A stretch of 42,642 nucleotides of DNA from Streptomyces sp. (lineage in GTDB: Bacteria > Actinomycetota > Actinomycetes > Streptomycetales > Streptomycetaceae): assembly GCF_019510245.1 (NCBI RefSeq), contig NZ_JAEKKT010000173.1:1-42642 (forward strand), read 5' to 3'. Below the pieces are notes generated by a model. It was not told the origin of the DNA and ran no database searches. It was given only the letters and a program-made list of their open reading frames with translations. Within the stretch, counting starts at the first letter, position 1, and every line of letters starts with the position of its first letter. Both the position numbers and the translations under genes were made by a program. Positions 18,033-25,019 of the stretch are shown one piece after another.

Positions 18033-18743
18033 ATGTCCAGCCTCCGCACCTCCCGCACCCGTCTCCTCGGCGCCGCCACCACCGTCGTACTCGCCGCGCT
18101 GTCCCTGACGGCGTGCAGCGACGGCACGGGCGTCCACGCCGAGAGCGTCGCGGCCAGTACCCCGACCGCGCACTCCACCTCCGCCCCGCGGACCTCCACC
18201 GCCGGGTCCACCGCCGCGAACGCCACCTCCGCCGACCCGACGGCCCGGGCCGCCACCGGCACGCCGAAGTCCGCCGCGGACGCCGCCGCCTCGAAGGCGC
18301 CCGCCCCGGCCGACCGGCCGGTCACCTGCGAGGGGTCCGACACCAGGACGGTCGCGGCACCGCTGACCCGCCCGGTGAACCACATGCTGCTCACGGTGAC
18401 CAACACCGGCAGCAGGACCTGCTACCTGTACTCCTACCCGGCCGTCCGCTTCGGCGAGGCCCAGTCCGTCCCCCCGGCGATCGAGGACTCGAAGCCGCAG
18501 GCGGTCGTCACGCTCCAGCCCGGCGAGTCCGGGTACGCCTCGGTGAGCCTGTCCGCCACCGACGGCAGCGGCACCGACGGACACACCGTGAACTCCCTGG
18601 ACGTCTACTTCCACGGCCGCTCCGGCAACGAGAGCGTCGGCAAGGGCGCCCACCCGTCGCTGCCCGCCAAGGGCGTCTACGTCGACGACTCGCTCAAGGT
18701 CACGTACTGGCAGCAGTCGATGGACGACGCCCTCAACTGGTGA
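18033..18743 (+). CDS. Secreted DUF4232-domain lipoprotein
   Basis: 236 residues. A signal peptide ends in a lipobox (LSLTAC, Cys about residue 28), so the mature protein should be lipid-anchored outside the cell. An Ala/Thr/Ser-rich linker (about 30-95) follows, then a DUF4232 domain with the usual CEGSDTRTV strand, the RPVNHMLLTVTNTGSRTCYL block and two Cys likely to be disulfide-linked. The function of DUF4232 is unknown; Streptomyces genomes carry many copies. The ATG is preceded by GAAGGGG. It is divergent from the HTH-membrane gene and has a truncated paralogue at 38653 with a very similar core (RPVNHLLLKATNTGSKPCYA). Confidence 0.88.
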   Translation: MSSLRTSRTRLLGAATTVVLAALSLTACSDGTGVHAESVAASTPTAHSTSAPRTSTAGSTAANATSADPTARAATGTPKSAADAAASKAPAPADRPVTCEGSDTRTVAAPLTRPVNHMLLTVTNTGSRTCYLYSYPAVRFGEAQSVPPAIEDSKPQAVVTLQPGESGYASVSLSATDGSGTDGHTVNSLDVYFHGRSGNESVGKGAHPSLPAKGVYVDDSLKVTYWQQSMDDALNW

Positions 18744-18805
18744 CGCCCCGCCCCCGCCCGCAGCACCGGCCCTCGGACCATCCACGGCAGAAAGGCCACC
18801 CCACC

Positions 18806-18928
18806 ATGCGCAGCACCCGCAGAATCGCCCGCTTCGTGACGGCCTACGTCGGCGCCGCCTTCCAGGTCCTCGTCCTCGGCGGCACCGGCCACCTGCCGGA
18901 GGCCGCGGCGGTCCGCCGGCGCGGATAG
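18806..18928 (+). CDS. Small hypothetical peptide (40 residues)
   Basis: A short frame starting MRSTRRIARFVTAYVG with AAAGG eleven bases upstream, lying 62 bases after the DUF4232 lipoprotein gene on the same strand. It has a basic N-terminus and one modestly hydrophobic stretch (VGAAFQVLVLGG), so it could be membrane-associated. No family recognised; it may be a truncated remnant. Confidence 0.4.
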   Translation: MRSTRRIARFVTAYVGAAFQVLVLGGTGHLPEAAAVRRRG

Positions 18929-19003
18929 GCCGGAACGGCGGACCGGTCCGCACGGAGGGTCACCACGGCGCGTCGGACCGTGATGTGTGCCTAAAGTGAG
19001 CAG

Positions 19004-20026
19004 GTGACGGGCGTTTCCCCGGCCGCGCGGGTGAGCCGCAGGCTCCGGGCGCAGGGGCCGACGGCGGCCAGGATCCTGGTGATCGCGGTGCTCTGCTGGC
19101 AGACGGCGCTGTGGGCCGGTGCCGACCAGCCACCGGTGTTCGCCGCCATTGTTCCGCTGCTGTGCCTGCGCGGTGATTCCGCCTCCTCCCTGACGGCCCT
19201 GCTGCTGCGGATCCTCGGCGTGCTGGCGGGCGTGGCCCTGGGCGTCACCGTGGTCAGCCTCTTCCGGCCGAGCACGCTGGTGCTCGCCGTCGTGATCGGC
19301 CTGGCCCTGCTGTGCGGGACCGTCATCAGTTCCGGGACGACCCTGAACGTGCAGGTCGCGGTGACCTCACTGCTGGTCTTCGCCAACCCCGCGCCGGAGT
19401 CGTACGGCTTCGCCCGGCTGTGGGAGAACGCGCTGGGCGGTGCCGTCACCGCCGTTCTCGCGCCGGTGCTCTGGCCGCGGAACCCCCGCAGGGAGACGGC
19501 GGCGCTCACCCGGGAGTGCGCGGACGGCCTCACGGAGAGCCTCGTGCGCACCACGCACGCGATCGGGTCCCCGGACGCGGCGCGCGCGAACCGGACGTCG
19601 GCGCAGGCGACGGCGGACCGGCTGCGCGGCTACGGGGCCCAGGCCCGGGAGGCGGAGAAGGCCCTGCGGTTCAATCCGCTGCGGCGCCGCCACCGCGACG
19701 AGGTGACCGAACTGGGCGGGCGGATCGACCTCGCGGTCCGGGCGGTGCCCCATCTCCTCTCCCTCGCCGCCGAGACCGAGTTCTTCAGCGTGCGCGACGG
19801 ACCCGCCCCGGCGCTCTCCCGGGCCCGGGCCTTCCTCGTCCCGGTCGCCGAGGCCACCGGACGCGCCCTGGAGGCGGTCCTCGCGGGGCGTGATCCGCGC
19901 GCCGACACGGACGCCGCCCGCGCCGGACTGGCCCGGTACGCCGAGAAGGACCGGGAGCCGCCGGCAGTGGTGCTGCGCAGGCCGTTCACCAGGATCCTCG
20001 ACCTCTGCGACGGCGCCCGGAGCTGA
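19004..20026 (+). CDS. FUSC-like / aromatic-acid-exporter-type membrane protein
   Basis: 340 residues. The first 165 or so form six hydrophobic segments (CWQTALWAG ... VFAAIVPLLCL ... LAGVALGVTVVSLF ... NALGGAVTAVLAPVLWPRNPRR), the pattern of the half-size membrane domain of FUSC and YgaE/AaeB-type exporters. It keeps the characteristic WPR-type ending of the last helix. The rest (about 170-340) is a cytoplasmic, helical, Arg/Ala-rich tail. A role in export is inferred from the fold only; the substrate is unknown. The GTG at 19004 follows a weak AGTGAGCAG. It precedes the GAP-family gene by 109 bases and may be co-transcribed. Confidence 0.75.
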   Translation: MTGVSPAARVSRRLRAQGPTAARILVIAVLCWQTALWAGADQPPVFAAIVPLLCLRGDSASSLTALLLRILGVLAGVALGVTVVSLFRPSTLVLAVVIGLALLCGTVISSGTTLNVQVAVTSLLVFANPAPESYGFARLWENALGGAVTAVLAPVLWPRNPRRETAALTRECADGLTESLVRTTHAIGSPDAARANRTSAQATADRLRGYGAQAREAEKALRFNPLRRRHRDEVTELGGRIDLAVRAVPHLLSLAAETEFFSVRDGPAPALSRARAFLVPVAEATGRALEAVLAGRDPRADTDAARAGLARYAEKDREPPAVVLRRPFTRILDLCDGARS

Positions 20027-20135
20027 CCTTCACGACGTGGTGCGGCCCGGCAGCCCGGCAGGCTCCCGAGGACAGATCCGGCCGGGCACCGGAGGATGGA
20101 GAAGAGCGGAGGCGCCGAGCACGTCGGAGGCAACC

Positions 20136-20810
20136 ATGGGCGCAGTTCTCGGTGACGTACTGGGTTTCGCGGCCGCCGTCGCGGTCAGTCCCCTCCCGAT
20201 CATCGCCGTCATCCTGATCCTCGCCACCCCCCGGGGACGTCTCAACGGCGTCCTCTTCACCATCGGCTGGATCCTGGGGCTCGCGGTCCTGGGCGCGGTG
20301 ATGCTGGCGATCGCCTCGCCCGCGCACGCCTCCGCCCACAAGCACCCGGCCACCTGGGTGGGAGCCCTCAAGCTCGCCCTGGGCCTGTTGCTCGTCCTCT
20401 TCGGTGCCCGGCAGTGGCACCGGCGCCCGAAGGACCCCTCGCAGGCCCGGCTGCCGAAGTGGATGAGCGCGATCGACGGCCTCACGCCGGTCAAGATCTT
20501 CGGCCTGGGCGTGGCCCTGGCCGCCCTCAACGCGAAGAACGCCCCGCTGACCATCGCCGCGGGGGCGACGATCGGCTCGGCCGGCCTGCCGGTGGGGCAG
20601 CAGATCGCCTCCCTGGCGGTCTTCGTCGTGATCGCCACCCTCGGCCTGCTGGCCCCGCTGGGCGTCTTCCTGGTCGGCGGAGAGCGGGCCAGGACCGTGC
20701 TCGGCAACTGGAAGGAGTGGGCGGCTCAGCACAACGTCGCCGTGATGGCCGTCCTGTTCTTCGTCCTCGGGCTGAAACTGCTCGGAGACGGCATCTCCGT
20801 CCTCACCTGA
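20136..20810 (+). CDS. GAP-family (Sap-like) integral membrane protein
   Basis: 224 residues with six hydrophobic segments. It begins with a segment of the LysE/Sap superfamily type (AVAVSPLPIIAVILILATPRGRLNG), where the conserved prolines and TPRGR loop are diagnostic. A second half follows with GLGVALAALNAKNAPLTIAAG. The best-known relative is the mycobacterial sulfolipid-1-addressing protein, involved in moving a lipid across the membrane; here the cargo is unknown. GGAGG lies five bases before the ATG. Confidence 0.85.
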   Translation: MGAVLGDVLGFAAAVAVSPLPIIAVILILATPRGRLNGVLFTIGWILGLAVLGAVMLAIASPAHASAHKHPATWVGALKLALGLLLVLFGARQWHRRPKDPSQARLPKWMSAIDGLTPVKIFGLGVALAALNAKNAPLTIAAGATIGSAGLPVGQQIASLAVFVVIATLGLLAPLGVFLVGGERARTVLGNWKEWAAQHNVAVMAVLFFVLGLKLLGDGISVLT

Positions 20811-20838
20811 GAACGGGGATGCGGGAACGCTGTCACGT

Positions 20839-20994
20839 TCACCAGTAATGACGTCGGCCGGCGACCGCGTGACCCATGGATCCCAGGATCCAGAAGACAG
20901 CGCCGATGACGGCCAGGATGATGCCCAGCGTCCACAGGATCGATATGCCGGTGAGGAATCCGACGATGAGCAGGATGATGCCGAGAGCGATCAT
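20839..20994 (-). CDS. DUF6131-type small membrane peptide (51 residues)
   Basis: The protein starts MIALGIILLIVGFLTGISIL and is two hydrophobic hairpin segments followed by a short basic tail ending RRHYW. Length and sequence fit the DUF6131 family, common in actinobacteria and of unknown role. The start is well supported: AGGAGG lies eleven bases upstream of the ATG at 20994. The gene lies between the convergent GAP-family gene and the vanX remnant, 12 bases after the latter's present stop. Confidence 0.82.
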   Translation of the reverse strand: MIALGIILLIVGFLTGISILWTLGIILAVIGAVFWILGSMGHAVAGRRHYW

Positions 20995-21006
20995 GACCCG
21001 TACCTC

Positions 21007-21700
21007 CTAGTACGTCCCACGGCCTCTGTCGGTTTGCCGGGTTCCCCGAAGTGCCGGGGTCATGCCCGAGCCGTTCGAACAGGTGATGGGAAAATCGAAG
21101 TAGGTGTCCGGATGGGGCTCGCCGTCCAGCGTGTAGTGCCACCACTCGCACTCGTACGAGCCGAAACCGGCCGCCGCCATGACGGAGCGCAGATGCCGCC
21201 GGTTCGGCGCCTCCGTCGGCGTGATCCCCTGTGCGCCGTGACGCGAGACCGCATCCATCAGGTCGTGACCGCCGCCCATGGGAGCGAGTTCACCGGTGGC
21301 CAGGTGGTACAGCGTCAGGTCGACGGTGCTTCCCCGGCTGTGGCCCGACCGGGCGGCCACGTATCCCCTCTCGAACATCTGAGCCCGGTCGATGTTTCGG
21401 ATAGTGCCGCGGTTTCGTCCGGCCGTCCTCGGGCTGCTGCGACCAGCGCGGAAAGCAGTCCACGGCGCGCTGCGGGCGGTAACCGTCCCAGAGCAGGAGC
21501 CCGAACCCGAGGGACGCGGCCTCGCCCCGCGCCTTCTCCAGAGCCGCGCACAGAGCCGCGCACAGAGCCGTCGTACCGACGATTCGGTTGGCCAGGTAGC
21601 CGTCCACCGGTCTGCCGGTGAAGTTGTCCCGGGTGGCGTACTTGGCGTCCCAGCGGATTCCGGGTACCAGCTCGTCCACGAAGACGAAACCGTCCTTCAC
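21007..21700 (-). pseudogene. vanX: D-Ala-D-Ala dipeptidase VanX, frameshifted
   Basis: VanX hydrolyses D-Ala-D-Ala so that only D-Ala-D-Lac is used for the wall. The start MKDGFVFVDELVPGIRWD and LWDGYRPQRAVDCF are typical. SGHSRGSTVDLTLY (zinc His and Asp) and ECEWWHYTL (catalytic Glu, zinc His) are also typical but lie in another frame. One extra A in a run of three at 21394-21396 breaks the gene: removing it restores NIDRAQMFERGYVAARSGHS. A second defect is an in-frame 12-base tandem duplication at 21541-21564 that repeats CAAL. The C-terminus also runs some 28 residues past the usual end. The GTG start at 21700 overlaps the vanA remnant's stop (GTGA), the normal coupled layout. Confidence 0.9.
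21541..21564. repeat. 12-base tandem duplication in vanX
   Basis: Two exact copies of GAGCCGCGCACA, followed by a third partial GAGCCG. It adds four residues (CAAL) near residue 50 of the VanX remnant in a place where related proteins have one copy. Confidence 0.85.
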
Positions 21701-21872
21701 CGGCCGGTCCCCGTCAGTGCCGGCGCCACCGTCCGGTCGATCACGTCGCGAAGCGGCAGCCCCGCGGCCGCCATCATCCGCGGATACCGGCTGTACGAGG
21801 CCATGCCGGGCAGCGTGTTGACCTCGTTGAGGACCACTTCCCCGTCCTCCGTGAGGAACATGTCCACCCGTG
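21697..21872 (-). pseudogene. vanA: 3' remnant of D-alanine-D-lactate ligase VanA
   Basis: Only the last 58 or so residues of the ligase remain, from RVDMFLTEDGEVVLNEVNT through SRYPRMMAAAG to the stop at 21697. The piece contains the metal-binding LNEVNTLPG and the C-terminal helix. The ATP-grasp core and substrate lobes are missing, so no ligase can be made. Its left-frame partner upstream is vanK sequence; the join at about 21872 is out of frame. A complete VanA joins D-Ala to D-lactate for glycopeptide-resistant peptidoglycan. Confidence 0.88.
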
Positions 21873-22283
21873 CGGCCCGAGCCGGATCGCGAACGCGCCG
21901 TGGGCCCTGAGCCGGGCCGCGAGCGGGTCGAGCCACGCGCCGAGTTCGCCGGTCCGGTCGATGACCGGACCCTCGGGCAGGTAGGCGAGCGTGCGCCGCT
22001 CCAGCCGCGGCATCGGGCGGTGCAGGACCAGCCCGGCGCCGACCAGCCGCCGGCCGTCGTACCAGCCGAGGGACTCGCTGCGCCCCTCGGTCTTGACCCG
22101 GCCCCATGCCGGGGTCTGCAGGAAGCTGCCCGACCGCTGTGCCCGCACGAAAGCGAGGTGCTCGGCGGCGCTGATCGGCCGGACGCTCAGCCGCCGGCCC
22201 GCGCCCTCCCGACGGTCTGCGGTCCGGCCCACCGGCCCGACTGCCGCACCGGCCGCTGTTCGTGCTGGTTCGCTGTAGGACAT
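21873..22283 (-). pseudogene. vanK: 5' remnant of FemX-like VanK
   Basis: About 136 residues of the N-terminal part of a FemABX-family aminoacyltransferase: LSVRPISAAEHLAFV, SFLQTPAWGRVKTE, SESLGWYDG, PRLERRTLAYLPEGPVID and AFAIRLGP. In Streptomyces coelicolor VanK adds the Gly branch to wall precursors ending in D-Lac. The homology stops at about 21873, where sequence jumps to the end of vanA, so the C-terminal two-thirds of vanK, all of vanH and most of vanA are lost. The frame then runs to a stop at 21774. The ATG at 22283 (MSYSEPART) has GGCCGGCGG in front. Confidence 0.88.
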
Positions 22284-22370
22284 GCCGCCGGCCAAGGCGG
22301 TGCGGTGTTGCCGGCGCGTATGCGGATTTCGATACGCCGGCCATAGGTGCCGGCTCGTAGCCTCGACGGC
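22284..22370. promoter_or_regulatory. Divergent vanK' / vanR promoter region
   Basis: 87 bases between the two divergent starts. An imperfect inverted repeat, CCGGCGCGTAT (22311-22321) and ATACGCCGG (22332-22340), sits in the middle and is a candidate VanR site; VanR is known to control the van promoters in S. coelicolor. vanR has no obvious ribosome site, so its transcript may be leaderless or nearly so. Confidence 0.45.
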
Positions 22371-23057
22371 ATGCGTGTGCTTATCGTCGAGGACGAGCCC
22401 TATCTGGCGGAGGCCATCCGCGACGGCCTGCGCCTCGCGGCGATCGCCGCCGACATCGCGGGGGACGGCGGTACGGCGCTGGAACTGCTCGGCGTCAACA
22501 GCTACGACATCGCCGTCCTCGACCGCGACATCCCCGGCCCGTCCGGGGACGAGATAGCCCGGTGGATCGTGGCCTCCGGCAGTGGCATGCCGATCCTCAT
22601 GCTCACCGCGGCGGACCGCCTCGACGACAAGGCGTCCGGCTTCGAGCTCGGCGCCGACGACTACCTCACGAAACCCTTCGAGCTCCAGGAACTCGCGCTC
22701 AGGCTCCGGGCGCTCGACCGCAGACGCGCCCACAGCAGGCCTCCCGTGCGGGAGATCGCGGGACTGCGGCTGGACCCGTTCCGCAGGGAGGTCCACCGGG
22801 ACGGGCGGTATGTCGCCCTGACCAGGAAGCAGTTCGCCGTACTGGAGGTCCTCGTCGGCGCCGAGGGCGGTGTCGTCAGCGCCGAGGAACTCCTGGAACG
22901 GGCGTGGGACGCGAACGCCGACCCGTTCACCAACGCCGTGCGCATCACCGTCTCGGCGCTGCGCAAGCGGCTCGGCGAGCCCTGGCTGATCGCGACGGTT
23001 CCCGGCACCGGGTACCGCATCGACACGCAGCCGGAGACCGGCCCCGGGGGAAAGTGA
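22371..23057 (+). CDS. vanR: Response regulator VanR (OmpR/PhoB family)
   Basis: 228 residues, apparently intact. The receiver domain (1-115) has the acidic pair E7-D8, phospho-acceptor Asp51 in VLDRDIPGPSG and the TKPF lysine. The C-terminal winged helix (about 128-222) has RKQFAVLEVL and the recognition stretch TNAVRITVSALRKRLG. VanR activates the vanH-A-X genes when phosphorylated by the sensor kinase VanS. Here no vanS follows: 45 bases later an unrelated gene starts. In S. coelicolor, VanR lacking VanS is known to be phosphorylated by acetyl phosphate and becomes constitutively active, so this orphan may still be functional. I chose the ATG at 22371 because MRVLIVEDEPYL is the normal start. 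Confidence 0.93.
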   Translation: MRVLIVEDEPYLAEAIRDGLRLAAIAADIAGDGGTALELLGVNSYDIAVLDRDIPGPSGDEIARWIVASGSGMPILMLTAADRLDDKASGFELGADDYLTKPFELQELALRLRALDRRRAHSRPPVREIAGLRLDPFRREVHRDGRYVALTRKQFAVLEVLVGAEGGVVSAEELLERAWDANADPFTNAVRITVSALRKRLGEPWLIATVPGTGYRIDTQPETGPGGK

Positions 23058-23102
23058 GGGGAGTCCGTCGCGGCGGCGGGGCCGTCTGGTTCACCATGGG
23101 GT

Positions 23103-23711
23103 GTGCGATTCGACTCCGTTCCCATGCCGGCGACCGTCGAGGCCAGGCCTCGGGACAGCCGTGGCTATCCGGTACCCGCCATCACGCCGTGGGAGGGCGA
23201 CGAGCCGCAGTTCGCGCTCACCGACTACGGGCGCAGCGCCGAGTGCGCGCGACAGCGGCTGTGCTCGGTCTGCAACACGCTGATGCCCAGGGGCCCGGTG
23301 TGGCGGGTGGTCGGGGCCGCGGAGAGCGCCGCGATCCGCGAGGCGCTCGCCGCCGGCCGTCCGTACCGGAACATGGCCGCCACCCTGGAGGGTCCGGGGC
23401 ACCGCGCGTGCATGCTCTACGCCTCGATGGTCTGCCCGTACCTGGCGCGCCCCAACGCGCGGCGGGGGCTGACGGCACAGGACCCGGACGACATGACCGC
23501 GCATGTCGTCCGGGGCGCCATCCGCGGGGAGATGGGTGCCGTGGTCGGGTACGGCGACTACGAGTACGCCGTCACCAGCACCAAGGTCCTGTTCCGCTTC
23601 CTCGACGTCGTCGAGTACCTGCCGCACGACACGGCCGACCAGCACCTGGCGGAGCTGGAGGCCGAACTCGCCCGCTCCGGCGGCCGGTCGGGCGGCGGTC
23701 AGCCGCGGTAG
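23103..23711 (+). CDS. Conserved-looking hypothetical protein with CxxC
   Basis: 202 residues, no membrane segment or signal peptide. The N-terminal half has a CSVC pair (residues about 56-59) and further Cys near 102 and 110, in a segment reading QRLCSVCNTLMP and GHRACMLYASMVCPYL, which could bind zinc or haem. The C-terminal part is helical and acidic. I recognise no named family; the style is that of phage or accessory Streptomyces proteins. The GTG at 23103 has a poor ribosome site and an ATG at 23124 is an alternative. Its 3' end overlaps the convergent next gene by 13 bases. Confidence 0.6.
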   Translation: MRFDSVPMPATVEARPRDSRGYPVPAITPWEGDEPQFALTDYGRSAECARQRLCSVCNTLMPRGPVWRVVGAAESAAIREALAAGRPYRNMAATLEGPGHRACMLYASMVCPYLARPNARRGLTAQDPDDMTAHVVRGAIRGEMGAVVGYGDYEYAVTSTKVLFRFLDVVEYLPHDTADQHLAELEAELARSGGRSGGGQPR

Positions 23712-24634
23712 GCGGGCAGTCCGGTGTGCGTGGAGACCTTGACGGGCTTGCCGAAGCCGTGGGCGGTCTTCGTGATGGTGTACGTCCCGGTCGGGGCGCG
23801 GAAGGCGATGGTCTTGCCGTTCGGCGACCAGGTGGGCTCGGTGTAGTCGGTGGTGGCGTTCGGGGTGACGTCCTTGACGACGTTGGTGGAGCCGCCGAAG
23901 TCCTCGACGAAGAGGTGGTCGTGCCCGTGGACGGAGCGGACGAAGACGACCTCCTCGTCGTCGGGAGACAGGGCGGGTTCGGAACCCTTGGTCAGCGCGC
24001 CGCCCTGCTGCCGCAGGTAGTCGTCGCGGATGTAGACCTCGCCGGTGTGGGTGTTCTCGTAGACGGCCGAGCCGTAGTCGCCGCCGACGTTGGGCCAGGT
24101 GTTGTCGGTCTGGGGGACGGCGCCGTCGCCCGGGTCGCCGTTGAGGCTGATCTTCGCCGGCTTGCCGTGGTTGCTGGTGGCCTTGACGCCCTCCAGGACG
24201 GTGTGGCCGTGGATCTTGGCCGAGAAGATGAGGTTGTTCTTCGCGGGGATGTGGTTCGCCCGGTCGGTGGCGGTCACCTGCCAGGTGGGGTGGGACCAGG
24301 TCTGCCCGCCCGGGTTGACGGCGACGGTGACGCGGTGGCTGCCGTCGGGGTCGGAGACGACGAGGTTTCCGTGCCCGTCGACGAAGGCGGCCTTGCTGCC
24401 GCTGGGGTTCCAGGCCAGGTCGCGCACGACGGTGCCGAAGTCGATCGACTTCCCGCCGGCCACGACGTGCCGCGTGCCGTTGCTGATGGTGAGCCCCCGG
24501 GGCACGGCGGCCGCGGCGGCGCTGCCGGAGGACGGAGCGGCCGTCGCGGTCGCGGCCGCGGCGCACAGGGTGAGCAGCGCCGCGGCACTCGCGGTGGTGA
24601 CGGCGGCGGTGCTCCGACGGTTACGAGCGGACAT
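23699..24634 (-). CDS. Secreted TolB/WD40-like beta-propeller protein
   Basis: 311 residues. A Sec signal peptide (1-38, basic start, Ala-rich core, then TATAAPSS) is followed by repeated blades of the PD40/TolB type: DLAWNPSGSKAAFVDGHGN, EPALSPDDEEVVFVRSVHG and EPTWSPNGKTIAFRAPTG. These W/L-SP-x-G/D repeats are the diagnostic feature. Such propellers usually bind other proteins or ligands; no partner is evident. The ATG at 24634 follows GGGGGAA; a longer frame starting further upstream has no such site. It is the only gene on its transcript as far as can be seen. Confidence 0.82.
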   Translation of the reverse strand: MSARNRRSTAAVTTASAAALLTLCAAAATATAAPSSGSAAAAAVPRGLTISNGTRHVVAGGKSIDFGTVVRDLAWNPSGSKAAFVDGHGNLVVSDPDGSHRVTVAVNPGGQTWSHPTWQVTATDRANHIPAKNNLIFSAKIHGHTVLEGVKATSNHGKPAKISLNGDPGDGAVPQTDNTWPNVGGDYGSAVYENTHTGEVYIRDDYLRQQGGALTKGSEPALSPDDEEVVFVRSVHGHDHLFVEDFGGSTNVVKDVTPNATTDYTEPTWSPNGKTIAFRAPTGTYTITKTAHGFGKPVKVSTHTGLPAYRG

Positions 24635-24775
24635 CGAGGTTCCCCCAGGCATGTGAACGACACTGCGATGAGAGAAGTCTTCCGCCCGGGGGTGACGGAG
24701 CTGTGCGCCCGCCGTCACAGCTGTGCAATAGGCCGTGCCGACGGCGCACGGTCGATGAGCGGTCGGTGCGCGGAC

Positions 24776-24961
24776 TCAGTGCACGGTGAAGGAGAAGGAG
24801 TAGGTGTACGTGGCCAGCTCGATGCCGGAGCGGGTCGTCGCGTGGATCTGGAGGTCGTAGGAGCCGGCCGAGTGCGGAGCCCAGTCGATGCTCGCGGTGC
24901 AGTCGGCTCCGGCGGCGACCGTGCCCTCCGGCTCCGTGTCGAAGGTGTACGTGTAGCTCAC
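24776..24961 (-). CDS. Short frame resembling the end of an Ig-like/FN3-type secreted protein
   Basis: 61 residues starting at a GTG at 24961 with AAGGG seven bases upstream. Sequence such as AGADCTASIDWAPHSAGSYDLQIHATT and a terminal YSFSFTVH looks like the last strands of a beta-sandwich domain found at the end of large secreted actinobacterial proteins. There is no signal peptide. It is either a remnant of such a gene or a small unknown protein. An imperfect hairpin (24981-25016) lies between it and the P450 gene, so it may not belong to that operon. Confidence 0.4.
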   Translation of the reverse strand: MSYTYTFDTEPEGTVAAGADCTASIDWAPHSAGSYDLQIHATTRSGIELATYTYSFSFTVH

Positions 24962-25019
24962 GACGCCCTTCGAGTTGAGCGAACCGCCCCGGCGCCGGTG
25001 GCCCCGGGGGGCGTTCGTG

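Noticed and set aside
24776..24961. Treating the short Ig-like frame as a fourth member of the P450 operon
   Set aside because: A hairpin lies between them and its sequence has nothing to do with electron transfer; it is kept only as a low-confidence frame.
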